From Bacteroidales bacterium (GTDB lineage: Bacteria; Bacteroidota; Bacteroidia; Bacteroidales; UBA932), in the NCBI GenBank assembly GCA_017625535.1, contig JAGAKR010000017.1, positions 1 to 64,000 on the forward strand: a stretch of 64,000 nucleotides of DNA, read 5' to 3'. Below the pieces are notes generated by a model. That model did no database searches. It saw nothing but the letters and a program-made list of their open reading frames with translations, and was not told where the DNA came from. This document shows positions 52,450 to 61,206 of this stretch, piece after piece; the stretch's first letter is position 1, and every line of letters starts with the position of its first letter. A program made the position numbers and the translations under genes.

Positions 52450-52457
52450 TAACTTTG
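52450..52457 (+). promoter_or_regulatory. -7 box of the sufBCD operon
   Basis: TAACTTTG matches TAnnTTTG, only 7 nt before the sufB start codon, so the mRNA would be nearly leaderless or start within the first codons unless the true start is elsewhere. Confidence 0.5.
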
Positions 52458-52464
52458 CGATGCA

Positions 52465-53901
52465 ATGAGTAAGAATAAAGAAATAATAGACAATATAGCC
52501 AATGCTGAGTACCAGCACGGCTTTGAATCCAATATAGAGCAGGAGTTCATTCCAAAAGGATTGAATGAGGATATAATAAGGCTCATATCTTCCAAGAAGC
52601 AGGAGCCTGAGTGGCTGTTGGAGTTCCGCCTTAAGGCGTTCAGGAGGTGGCAGCAGATGGAGATGCCAAAGTGGGCGCACCTGGATATTCCTGAAATTGA
52701 TTACCAGGATATCATATACTATGCAGCCCCCCAGCCAAAGAAACAGGCTACGGAGATAGATCCGGAACTGGCGGAGACTTTTGAGAAATTGGGCATTCCG
52801 TTGCACGAGCGCAATGTGCTTGCCGGTGTGGCGGTTGATGCGGTGTTTGATTCGGTTTCTGTAAAGACCACTTTCCGTGAAACACTTGCAGAGAAAGGTG
52901 TAATCTTCTGTTCATTCTCTGAGGCGGTAAGGGATTACCCGGATCTTGTAAAGAAATATCTGGCATCGGTGGTTCCAATTGGGGACAACTATTTCTCTGC
53001 ACTCAATTCCGCTGTTTTCAGTGACGGTTCTTTCTGTTACATTCCAAAGAATACCCGCTGCCCTATGGAGTTGAGCAGTTATTTCAGGATAAATGCAAAG
53101 GGTACAGGACAGTTTGAGCGTACCCTCATAGTGGCGGATGAAGGCTCATACGTAAGTTATCTTGAGGGTTGTACAGCCCCACAGAGGGATGAGAACCAGT
53201 TGCACGCGGCTGTTGTGGAGATTGTTGTGATGCAGGATGCGGAGGTGAAGTACTCAACAGTACAGAACTGGTATCCGGGAGACAAGGAGGGCAAGGGAGG
53301 TATCTATAACTTTGTTACCAAGAGGGGTATCTGCAAAGGGGCAAACAGCAAATTGTTCTGGGCGCAGGTAGAGACCGGCTCTGCAATTACCTGGAAATAT
53401 CCGAGCACCATCCTTAAGGGTGACAACTCAATGAGCGAGTTCTATTCGGTTGCGGTTACCAACAACCACCAGCAGGCGGATACCGGTACCAAGATGATAC
53501 ATATAGGGAAGAATACCACCAGCCGTATTGTGAGCAAGGGTATCTCTGCAGGTGTGAGCCAGAACAGTTACAGGGGTCTGGTAAAGATTCTGCCGGGTGC
53601 AGAGAATGCCCGCAACCACTCGCAGTGCGACAGCCTCCTTCTTGGAGACAAGTGCGGTGCCCACACTTTCCCATATATTGAGAGCGAGAACCCTACTGCG
53701 GTTGTGGAGCATGAGGCAACCACATCAAAGATTGGTGAGGACCAGTTGTTCTATTGCCAGCAGAGGGGAATTAAGGCAGAGGATGCTGTTGGACTTATTG
53801 TAAACGGCTATGCCAAGGAGGTGCTCAACCAGCTCCCTATGGAGTTTGCGGTAGAGGCGCAGAAACTGCTGCAGGTCTCTTTGGAGGGTAGTGTAGGTTA
53901 A
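52465..53901 (+). CDS. sufB: Fe-S cluster scaffold protein SufB
   Basis: A 478-residue core scaffold subunit of the SufBC2D complex on which Fe-S clusters are built. Family segments: [83 protein letters not shown], and [57 protein letters not shown] with conserved Cys, Glu and His used for assembly. The start ATG at 52465 gives [20 protein letters not shown]. It is first in sufB-pnuC-sufC-sufD; the sulfur donors sufS/sufE are at the other end of the window. Confidence 0.96.
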   Translation: MSKNKEIIDNIANAEYQHGFESNIEQEFIPKGLNEDIIRLISSKKQEPEWLLEFRLKAFRRWQQMEMPKWAHLDIPEIDYQDIIYYAAPQPKKQATEIDPELAETFEKLGIPLHERNVLAGVAVDAVFDSVSVKTTFRETLAEKGVIFCSFSEAVRDYPDLVKKYLASVVPIGDNYFSALNSAVFSDGSFCYIPKNTRCPMELSSYFRINAKGTGQFERTLIVADEGSYVSYLEGCTAPQRDENQLHAAVVEIVVMQDAEVKYSTVQNWYPGDKEGKGGIYNFVTKRGICKGANSKLFWAQVETGSAITWKYPSTILKGDNSMSEFYSVAVTNNHQQADTGTKMIHIGKNTTSRIVSKGISAGVSQNSYRGLVKILPGAENARNHSQCDSLLLGDKCGAHTFPYIESENPTAVVEHEATTSKIGEDQLFYCQQRGIKAEDAVGLIVNGYAKEVLNQLPMEFAVEAQKLLQVSLEGSVG

Positions 53902-53922
53902 TGGATTATCGGGAGGAAGAAT

Positions 53923-54570
53923 ATGTTCAGCATAGATAATATTTTGTTTACTTTGGGGGGCCAGGGGGTGAGTCTTCTGGAACTTCTCTCAGTAATGGCA
54001 GGACTCAGTTGTGTGTTCCTGGCTACAAGGGGTAAGGTGCTCAACTTCTGGGTGGGTTACCTGTACAACATACTCCTTTTCTTTATGTTCCTGCAGAAAC
54101 ATCTTTATTCAAGTATGCTGGTGCAGCCGATTTCGTTTGTAATAAACTTTTTTGGACATTACCGCTGGACCCATCCTGCACAGGATGAGAAGGACCGCAA
54201 GGAGCAGTTGAAGATAACTGTACTTACAAATAAGGAGAGGATTGGCCTGCTTGCTATTGTGGCGGCCTTTACGGTTTGTTGGGGATTTCTCCTCAGCAAT
54301 TTGAATGTATGGTGGCCGGAGGTTTTCCCTATGGCTCGTGCGCCGTTCCTGGATGCTTTTGTAACTGCATTCATCCTGCTGGCGCAGTATCTTTCTGCGC
54401 AGAAGAAGATTGACTGCTGGGGTGCCTGGCTGGTAGTGAACTGCACAAATATTACGTTGTATATTAAGGCGGGTCTTGTATTTATGCCGCTTGTAAGTGC
54501 CGGATACCTCATACTTGCATTCTTTGGGTTTGCAATGTGGAGGAAACAGATGAAGGCACAGGAGATTTAA
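53923..54570 (+). CDS. pnuC: PnuC-type nicotinamide riboside transporter
   Basis: A 215-residue inner-membrane protein of the PnuC family with about seven helices. It transports nicotinamide riboside, an NAD precursor, by facilitated diffusion. Recognisable parts are LLELLSVMAGLSCVFLATRGKVLNFWVGYLYNILLFFMF, the aromatic INFFGHYRWTHP and AQYLSAQKKIDCWGAWLVVNCTNITLYI near the C terminus. Relatives for thiamine or riboflavin precursors (PnuT, PnuX) exist, so the exact vitamin is not certain. It lies between sufB and sufC with gaps of 21 and 12 nt, an unusual place for it; no nadR or riboswitch is seen. Confidence 0.85.
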   Translation: MFSIDNILFTLGGQGVSLLELLSVMAGLSCVFLATRGKVLNFWVGYLYNILLFFMFLQKHLYSSMLVQPISFVINFFGHYRWTHPAQDEKDRKEQLKITVLTNKERIGLLAIVAAFTVCWGFLLSNLNVWWPEVFPMARAPFLDAFVTAFILLAQYLSAQKKIDCWGAWLVVNCTNITLYIKAGLVFMPLVSAGYLILAFFGFAMWRKQMKAQEI

Positions 54571-54582
54571 TTGGTTTGGATT

Positions 54583-55338
54583 ATGGAAAATTTGATTGAA
54601 ATAAAAAATCTGCATGCCAGCATAAATGGCAAGGAGATTCTCAAAGGTATAGACCTTGTTGTAAAACCTGGAGAGGTTCACGCAATTATGGGCCCTAACG
54701 GCTCCGGTAAAAGTACACTTTCTGCAGTGCTTGCAGGAAAGGAGAACTATGAGGTTACAGAGGGAACCGTAACGTTCCTTGGAGAGAACCTGTTGGAGAT
54801 GTCTCCGGAGGAGCGCTCTTGGGCAGGACTTTTCCTTGGTTTCCAGTATCCTATAGAGATTCCTGGAGTTACAAATGTGAACTTTATGAAAACCGCTGTA
54901 AATGAGCACCGCAAGCAGAAGGGACTTGCTCCTCTTACGGCAGCGGAGTACCTGAAACTGATGCGTGAGAAACTGGCCATAGTGGAGATGGACCCTGCGT
55001 TCTCTTCAAGGGGTGTGAATGTGGGTTTCTCAGGCGGAGAGAAGAAGAGGAACGAGATTTTCCAGATGGCAATGCTTGATCCTAAGTTGGCCATCCTGGA
55101 TGAGACAGACAGCGGATTGGATGTGGATGCCCTCCGCATTGTTGCCACCGGCGTGAACAAGCTCAAGAGACCGGATAATGCAACCATTGTAATTACCCAC
55201 TACCAGAGGCTGTTGGATTATATTGTGCCTGACATTGTGCACGTCCTTTACAAAGGAAAGATAATAAAGACTTCGGGCAAGGAACTTGCCCTTGAGGTGG
55301 AGACCAGGGGTTATGACTGGCTCATTAAAGGGGAATAA
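54583..55338 (+). CDS. sufC: Fe-S assembly ATPase SufC
   Basis: A 251-residue ABC-type ATPase that drives the conformational change of SufBD. Walker A GPNGSGKST (residues 37-45), the signature FSGGEKKRNEI (SufC-type SGGE), Walker B AILDETDSGLD and ITHYQRLL (H-loop) are complete. The ATG at 54583 is chosen over a TTG four codons upstream because the protein then begins MENLIEIKNLHASING. It follows pnuC by 12 nt and precedes sufD by 24 nt. Confidence 0.96.
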   Translation: MENLIEIKNLHASINGKEILKGIDLVVKPGEVHAIMGPNGSGKSTLSAVLAGKENYEVTEGTVTFLGENLLEMSPEERSWAGLFLGFQYPIEIPGVTNVNFMKTAVNEHRKQKGLAPLTAAEYLKLMREKLAIVEMDPAFSSRGVNVGFSGGEKKRNEIFQMAMLDPKLAILDETDSGLDVDALRIVATGVNKLKRPDNATIVITHYQRLLDYIVPDIVHVLYKGKIIKTSGKELALEVETRGYDWLIKGE

Positions 55339-55362
55339 TTTATCGGGAAAAAGAATATTGAT

Positions 55363-56364
55363 ATGGAGAACAATTACATTTATATTCCCGACAAATCCCT
55401 GCAGGATGAGGTGGAGTTCAGATGCCGTGTGCCCCTTGAGAACACAGACCAGGTGTTTGTGGTTGATGGAGAGGGTGCGCATAGGGGGCTTCATCTGGGC
55501 AAAGGGGAGGTTATGCCCCGTATGCTTCAGATAATACAGGTGAGGAGCAGACAGGTTGAGGAGGATCTTTCTTACTCTACCGATTATGTGTTGGAGGAGG
55601 GGGCCCAGGCCAAGGTGCTTTTGTGCTCGCATACCCTTTCAATGCTGGATTTTGTAACACACGAAGATGTTAACATAAAGTTGGGGGAGAGGGCAGTGCT
55701 GGATATGGTTGTTATGCAGAACGAACACAACAAATCAAGGCACAGCAGTGCATTCAAAGTTGAGATGGCAGAGGGTGCAGTGCTGAACCTCAATATCATA
55801 ACACTTCATGGCGGTGGAATTTCCAATACAGTTGAGGTTGCCCTTAACGGAAAGGGGGGCGAATGCAGCCTAAATGGCCTCTATCTGGCAGACGGCACTC
55901 AGAGGGTTTCCACAAATGTGAACATTTTCCACAATGTGCCGGAGTGCCACAGTTCGCAGTTGTTCAAGGGTATCCTTGACGGGGAGTCAAAAACCACCTT
56001 CAGCGGACGCATTTATGTGGCCAAGGATGCGCAGAAGACAGAGGCATACCAGGCAAACAACAATCTGCTGGCATCCAGAACGGCAAAGGCTTATACACAG
56101 CCGCATCTTGAGATTTATGCGGATGATGTGAAATGTTCGCACGGGGCAACTGTAGGAAGCCTCAATGAGGATGAACTCTTCTATATGCGTTCGCGCGGAA
56201 TAGAGAAGGGCGAGGCAAAACTCCTGCAGCAGCAGGCATTTGCATATGCAGTACTTGAGAAGGTATCAAATGAGGCATTGAGGGAGAGACTTCACTCTAT
56301 GGTGGAGAGCAGGCTCAGGGGTGAGTTTTCTGAGTGTGCAAACTGCAGCAAACATTGTTGCTGA
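55363..56364 (+). CDS. sufD: Fe-S assembly protein SufD
   Basis: A 333-residue SufD, shorter than the roughly 420 of E. coli, which is normal in Bacteroidota. The core beta-helix is clear in HNVPECHSSQLFKGILDGESKTTFSGRIYVAKDAQKTEAYQANNNLLAS and in PHLEIYADDVKCSHGATVGSLNEDELFYMRSRGI, which has the conserved Cys and His. It forms the heteromer with SufB and SufC. The extreme C terminus ECANCSKHCC has four cysteines in ten residues, which could hold a metal or cluster; E. coli SufD ends differently. It is the last gene of the operon. Confidence 0.93.
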   Translation: MENNYIYIPDKSLQDEVEFRCRVPLENTDQVFVVDGEGAHRGLHLGKGEVMPRMLQIIQVRSRQVEEDLSYSTDYVLEEGAQAKVLLCSHTLSMLDFVTHEDVNIKLGERAVLDMVVMQNEHNKSRHSSAFKVEMAEGAVLNLNIITLHGGGISNTVEVALNGKGGECSLNGLYLADGTQRVSTNVNIFHNVPECHSSQLFKGILDGESKTTFSGRIYVAKDAQKTEAYQANNNLLASRTAKAYTQPHLEIYADDVKCSHGATVGSLNEDELFYMRSRGIEKGEAKLLQQQAFAYAVLEKVSNEALRERLHSMVESRLRGEFSECANCSKHCC

Positions 56365-56445
56365 GGACTTTGGGAGGGGTTGTTGATTACTTGTTAATAA
56401 TTAATAATTACACCCATCCTTTATGGTGGCAAAATGAAGTATCTT

Positions 56446-56482
56446 GCAGTCAATTATCTTGGATAATTGGCTGCTTTTTTTG
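56446..56482 (+). terminator. Terminator of the sufB-pnuC-sufC-sufD operon
   Basis: GCAGTCAATTATC (56446-56458) pairs with GATAATTGGCTGC (56462-56474) with one G-U pair, followed by TTTTTTT. Between sufD and here is an A/T-rich stretch with no gene. Confidence 0.88.
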
Positions 56483-56526
56483 TGCAGACCTTCTGGAAAA
56501 CAATAAATTATAAAATATATAACCCT

Positions 56527-59058
56527 ATGAGTATCAAGACCTACACTTATGAAGAGGCCTTACAGGCGAGTATCAACTTCTTTAAAGGGGATGAGTTGGC
56601 GGCGTCTGTATGGATCAACAAGTATGCAATGAAGGATTCATACGGAAACCTGTATGAGAAATCACCTGATGACATGCACCGCAGACTTGCACGCGAGTTT
56701 GCCAGAATAGAGAACAAATATCCTAACCCTATGAGTGAGGATGAGATTTTTGAGTTGTTGAGGGATTTCAAATACATCATACCTCAGGGCGGGCCTATGA
56801 CCGGTATAGGCAACAGTTACCAGATTGCATCGCTTTCAAACTGCTTTGTGGTAGGCCACGACAAGCCGGCTGATTCATATGGCGGAATAATGAAGATAGA
56901 TGAGGAGCAGGTACAGCTTATGAAGCGCCGTGGCGGTGTAGGACACGACCTTTCACACATCCGTCCTCAGGGCAGCGCAGTGCTCAACAGCGCCCTTACC
57001 TCTACAGGTGTGGTTCCATTTATGGAGAGATACTCAAATTCAACCAGAGAGGTGGCACAGGACGGCCGCAGGGGAGCCCTTATGCTTTCAATCTCAATCA
57101 AGCATCCCGACAGCGAAAAGTTCATTGATGCCAAGATGGAGCAGGGCAAGGTTACAGGAGCAAACGTATCTGTAAAGATAGATGACGAGTTTATGAGGGC
57201 AGCCCTTTCGGGAGAGCAGTATGAGCAGAAATACCCTGTAGATGCTGCAGAGCCAAAGGTTTCCAAGATGGTGAATGCACAGAATATCTGGAAGAAGATT
57301 GTGCACAATGCCTGGAAATCTGCAGAGCCTGGTGTATTGTTCTGGGATACAGTGTTGAGGGAGTCTGTTGCAGACTGCTATGCAGACCTTGGATACAGGA
57401 CAGTAAGTACAAACCCTTGCGGAGAAATTCCTTTGTGCCCATACGACTCTTGCCGTCTTATTGCCCTTAACCTCTACTCATACGTAAAGAATCCTTTCAC
57501 CGCAGAGGCTGAGTTTGATATGGCATTGTTCAAAGAGCACTCTGGAAAGGCTATGAGGCTTATGGACGACCTCATTGACCTTGAAATGGAGAAGATTGAG
57601 GCTATCCTTGGCAAAATCAAATCAGATCCGGAGACTGAAGATGTGAAGAGGACAGAACTTGATTTGTGGGAGAAGATTAAGAAAAAATCACTCGGCGGCC
57701 GCAGAACAGGACTTGGAATTACAGCAGAGGGTGATATGCTTGCTGCACTTGGAATGAGATATGGCTCCGAGAAGGCAATTGACTTTGCCGTTGAGGTTCA
57801 GCAGAACCTTGCTGTTGAGGCATACAGGTCATCTGTGAATATGGCAGCAGAGAGGGGTGCGTTCCCTATTTACGATACAAAGAGGGAGGAGCACAACCCT
57901 ATGATTGACAGAATCCGCACCGTAGATCCTGAACTATATGCCCTTATGGCAAAAGTGGGAAGAAGGAACATCTCGCTCCTTACAATTGCCCCTACAGGTA
58001 CAACTTCCCTTATGACCCAGACCACATCGGGAATAGAGCCTGTATTCCTTCCATTCTACATAAGGAGAAGGAAAGTTAACCCTAACGACAAGAATGCGGT
58101 AATTACCTTCAAGGATGATGTTGGGGATTGCTGGGAGGAGTATTATGTATTCCACCACAAATTCCTTACCTGGTGTGAGGTTAACGGAATCCCAGCAGAG
58201 GATGTGAAGAAGATGAGTGTTAAGGATGTGGAGACTCTTGTAGAGAAATCACCTTACCACAGGGCAACTTCTGCAGACATTGACTGGGTTGCAAAAGTGA
58301 AGATGCAGGGAAGCATCCAGAAATGGGTAGACCACTCAATAAGCGTTACCGTAAACCTTCCTAACTCGGTTACAGAGGAGTTGGTTGCAAATGTGTACAA
58401 AACTGCTTGGGAGGTTGGCTGTAAAGGTGTTACCGTTTACAGGGACGGTTCAAGGGCAGGTGTGCTGGTATCTGCAAAAGAGGACAAGAAGGAGACAGTT
58501 TCACTTAAACCTAAAGAGAGACCAAAATCACTTGAGGCAGACGTTATCCGCTTCATGAACGGCAAGGAGAAATGGATTGCACTTGTAGGCAAATTGAACG
58601 GTGCCCCATATGAGATTTTTACCGGTCTTGTTGATGAGGACAGCCGAAACATCCCTAAATCTGTAGAGAACGGATTCATTGTGAAGGAGAAGGATGTGAA
58701 GACCGGCCTTACCCGCTACGATTTCCATTTTGTAGACAAATACGGATATACAAACATTGTGGGCGGTATCTCGCATATGTTCAACAAAGAGTACTGGAAC
58801 TATGCAAAACTCATCTCAGGTGTGTTGCGCCACGGAATGCCTATTGTAGATGTCCTTAACCTCATCAACGGCCTTTCATTGGACAGCGAGGCAATCAACA
58901 CCTGGAAAAACGGTGTGGAGCGCAGTTTGAAACGTTATATCCCAGATGGTACCAAGGACGATACCGGAAAGAAATGCTCTAAGTGCAACTCAAACAATCT
59001 GGTATACCAGGAGGGGTGTCTGGTTTGTATGAACTGCGGTTATTCTAAATGCGGTTGA
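56527..59058 (+). CDS. nrdJ: Adenosylcobalamin-dependent ribonucleotide reductase (class II)
   Basis: An 843-residue B12-dependent reductase making deoxyribonucleotides without oxygen or iron-tyrosyl radical. The active-site cysteines are in IASLSNCFVVG and the finger loop NPCGEIPLCPYDSCRLIALNLYSYV; the phosphate-binding loop is LTIAPTGTTSLMTQTTSGIEP. The C-terminal TSCPD-like domain starts around 660. The tail is a zinc ribbon (KKCSKCNSNNLVYQEGCLVCMNCGYSKCG), usual in long NrdJ proteins. The ATG at 56527 (MSIKTYTYEEALQASINFF) is preferred to an earlier frame start inside the terminator. No cobalamin riboswitch is recognisable upstream. ispE follows 4 nt later. Confidence 0.94.
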   Translation: MSIKTYTYEEALQASINFFKGDELAASVWINKYAMKDSYGNLYEKSPDDMHRRLAREFARIENKYPNPMSEDEIFELLRDFKYIIPQGGPMTGIGNSYQIASLSNCFVVGHDKPADSYGGIMKIDEEQVQLMKRRGGVGHDLSHIRPQGSAVLNSALTSTGVVPFMERYSNSTREVAQDGRRGALMLSISIKHPDSEKFIDAKMEQGKVTGANVSVKIDDEFMRAALSGEQYEQKYPVDAAEPKVSKMVNAQNIWKKIVHNAWKSAEPGVLFWDTVLRESVADCYADLGYRTVSTNPCGEIPLCPYDSCRLIALNLYSYVKNPFTAEAEFDMALFKEHSGKAMRLMDDLIDLEMEKIEAILGKIKSDPETEDVKRTELDLWEKIKKKSLGGRRTGLGITAEGDMLAALGMRYGSEKAIDFAVEVQQNLAVEAYRSSVNMAAERGAFPIYDTKREEHNPMIDRIRTVDPELYALMAKVGRRNISLLTIAPTGTTSLMTQTTSGIEPVFLPFYIRRRKVNPNDKNAVITFKDDVGDCWEEYYVFHHKFLTWCEVNGIPAEDVKKMSVKDVETLVEKSPYHRATSADIDWVAKVKMQGSIQKWVDHSISVTVNLPNSVTEELVANVYKTAWEVGCKGVTVYRDGSRAGVLVSAKEDKKETVSLKPKERPKSLEADVIRFMNGKEKWIALVGKLNGAPYEIFTGLVDEDSRNIPKSVENGFIVKEKDVKTGLTRYDFHFVDKYGYTNIVGGISHMFNKEYWNYAKLISGVLRHGMPIVDVLNLINGLSLDSEAINTWKNGVERSLKRYIPDGTKDDTGKKCSKCNSNNLVYQEGCLVCMNCGYSKCG

Positions 59059-59062
59059 TGAT

Positions 59063-59884
59063 ATGATTCTATATCCGAATGCAAAAATAAACATAGGATT
59101 GAATGTTCTGGAAAAGAGGGAGGATGGGTTTCACAACCTTGAAACCCTCTTTTACCCTGTAAAAGGGGAGGACAGGGCTGCAGACGGCTCTGCACCTGAA
59201 CATCCGCTTGATGTGCTGGAGATTGTTGAATCTTCTTCGCTTCAGATGCACCAGTATGGGATAGAGTACCCTGGAGACCCTATGGACAATCTTTGTGTAA
59301 AGGCTTACAACGCTTTGAAGGCAGATTTTGATATTCCGCCTGTAGCCATCCACCTTTATAAGAAGATTCCGGTAGGGGCCGGTTTGGGAGGTGGCTCTGC
59401 AGATGCGGCCTTTACCCTTAAGGGGCTCAACGAGATGTTCTCGCTGGGGTTGTCTGACGAGTCTATGGCCCGCTATGCAGCAACACTTGGAAGCGATTGT
59501 GCATTCTTCATATATAACAGGCCTATGATTGGTACAGGCAGGGGTGAGATTCTGGAGCCTGCGGAGATTTATCCTATGGACAAATATGAAATAAGGCTGG
59601 TATTTCCCCCTTATTTTGTCTCAACAGCAGCTGCATATGGTGGAATAGTGCCACGCAACAAAAGGGCTCTTGCCGGCGAGGTTTTTGATTCACGCCCGCT
59701 TGTGGAAATGCTCAGGGAGCCGGTTGAAACCTGGAAAGGGTGTGTGGTTAATGATTTTGAAACAACAGTCTTTGCAAAGATACCGCAGTTGGCCCCGTAC
59801 AAGGATGAACTGTATGCCCAGGGGGCGGTTTATGCCTCTATGAGCGGCAGCGGATCTGCGTTTTTCGGGATTTTTGAGAAATAG
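59063..59884 (+). CDS. ispE: 4-(cytidine 5'-diphospho)-2-C-methyl-D-erythritol kinase
   Basis: A 273-residue GHMP kinase of the MEP isoprenoid pathway, phosphorylating CDP-ME. Family motifs: YPNAKINIGLNVLEKREDGFHNLETLF at the N terminus, the ATP-binding IPVGAGLGGGSADAAFTLKGLNEMF, LGSDCAFFI with the catalytic Asp, and the C-terminal MSGSGSAFFGIFEK. It starts 4 nt after nrdJ, so both are probably in one transcript despite unrelated roles. A terminator follows. Confidence 0.95.
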   Translation: MILYPNAKINIGLNVLEKREDGFHNLETLFYPVKGEDRAADGSAPEHPLDVLEIVESSSLQMHQYGIEYPGDPMDNLCVKAYNALKADFDIPPVAIHLYKKIPVGAGLGGGSADAAFTLKGLNEMFSLGLSDESMARYAATLGSDCAFFIYNRPMIGTGRGEILEPAEIYPMDKYEIRLVFPPYFVSTAAAYGGIVPRNKRALAGEVFDSRPLVEMLREPVETWKGCVVNDFETTVFAKIPQLAPYKDELYAQGAVYASMSGSGSAFFGIFEK

Positions 59885-59894
59885 TATGCCAACT

Positions 59895-59938
59895 AAAAAG
59901 GGGCTCCCGCTACTACCTACGGGGACCCCTTTTTTGTA
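59895..59938. terminator. Terminator between ispE and the LolC/E-like gene
   Basis: AAAAAGGGG-CTCCCG pairs with CGGGGA-CCCCTTTTTT with small bulges, followed by T-runs on the plus strand and A-runs at its left side, so it can work in both directions. Confidence 0.75.
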
Positions 59939-59990
59939 CTAAAACCTAAACCTACATCTTAAAGATGCAGTAATGTTCAAAAACGTTGCA

Positions 59991-61202
59991 TCATTTTTTT
60001 AAAAAATTTCCAATCGGGAGCCAGGATATTATGAATCCTGTAATTGAGACTCCGGCAACAGTTATTATAATGTCTGCAATCTGAATTTCTACAGGGTATG
60101 CAGACACAATATAATTACCTGGAATAGAGATTATTCCTGTCTGTTGCTGTATGATGGCAAGTATAATGCCGGCAGTTGTTCCCAATATGCATCCTGCAAA
60201 GGAGATGAGAAAACCGTGCAGGTGGAAAATTTTGTTTACGAGTTCTTTTGTGGCCCCCAGACTCAGGAATGTGTGTATGTCTTCCCTTTTGTCTGTAATG
60301 AGCATACTCAGTGAACTGAATATGTTTACAGATATTATTGCAATTACAAAGAACAGTATGAGATATACGGCAAACTTCTCTGCCTTCATCATCCTGTACA
60401 GTGTGGCATTCTGCTGCTGTTTGTCCTTTACCTGGCATTGCGGGAACATCTCCTGCAGTTGCCCGGCAATTGCGCCGGAATTTCCTTTTGCGTTTTCCTC
60501 ATCAAGATATATCTCCAGAGTGGTGTATTCGTTCTCCCCACTGCCGGTAAGTTCCCTTACGGCATCCATTCCGGCATAGAGGATCCCCTCTGTGGTCTCT
60601 GCATCCATCCGCAGTACAGCGCTCGGGTAGAATGAGGCGGTGTTGAGGGATTCCATAGGGTTGGTGATTGATATGTTTCCACCCTTTTTGGGGAAGTATA
60701 TTTCAAGAGGGGTGAGGAACCTCACTCTCAATCCAAGGCTGCGGGCAAGTTGTTGGCTGGGGAGGGCATATTTTACCTCACCCATAGCGGTTTTTGCCTC
60801 ACCCTCCACAATGTTTCCGGCAATGTGGCTGTGGTTCAGGTATCCCTCCTCTATCCCCCTTATTGTGGCTATGGATTCCCTGTTGCCATATCTGACAAAT
60901 ACAGTCTCCTCCTGTACGGGGGCGGCAGATGAGATGCCCTCAATATCCAGAATATGGGAAATTTTGTCGGGAAGGGCTTCAAAAGTTTTCCCCTTTGTGG
61001 GGGTTATAACAAAATCGGCTTTGTAACCCTCATAAATCTGCTTTATGGAGTTATCAAAGCCGTTGTATACAGAAAGAATAAGGATAAGGGCCATGCTTCC
61101 TATGGCTATGCCTGCTGCACTTATTATGGAGATAATGTTTATTACATTATGGCTTTTTTTTGCAAACAGGTATCTGAGGGCTATATGAAGCGGAGTCCCC
61201 AT
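59991..61202 (-). CDS. LolC/LolE-like lipoprotein-export permease
   Basis: A 403-residue ABC permease of the LolC/E (FtsX/MacB-related) family, which extracts lipoproteins from the inner membrane. One N-terminal helix (IISIISAAGIAIGSMALILILSVYNGFDNSI), a periplasmic domain, then three C-terminal helices (AVYLILFFVIAIISVNIFSSLSMLITDKREDIHTFLSLGAT, LISFAGCILGTTAGIILAII, IADIIITVAGVSITGFIISWL). The ITDKREDIHTFLSLGA segment is the conserved coupling region. The LolD ATPase is not in the window. It lies 4 nt after rbfA, in the operon tyrS-rbfA-lolE-like. Confidence 0.88.
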   Translation of the reverse strand: MGTPLHIALRYLFAKKSHNVINIISIISAAGIAIGSMALILILSVYNGFDNSIKQIYEGYKADFVITPTKGKTFEALPDKISHILDIEGISSAAPVQEETVFVRYGNRESIATIRGIEEGYLNHSHIAGNIVEGEAKTAMGEVKYALPSQQLARSLGLRVRFLTPLEIYFPKKGGNISITNPMESLNTASFYPSAVLRMDAETTEGILYAGMDAVRELTGSGENEYTTLEIYLDEENAKGNSGAIAGQLQEMFPQCQVKDKQQQNATLYRMMKAEKFAVYLILFFVIAIISVNIFSSLSMLITDKREDIHTFLSLGATKELVNKIFHLHGFLISFAGCILGTTAGIILAIIQQQTGIISIPGNYIVSAYPVEIQIADIIITVAGVSITGFIISWLPIGNFLKK

Positions 61203-61206
61203 CTGT

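Noticed and set aside
56365-56526. Cobalamin riboswitch upstream of the B12-dependent reductase
   Set aside because: The stretch holds A/T-rich DNA and a plain terminator; I see no B12-box or multi-stem aptamer.
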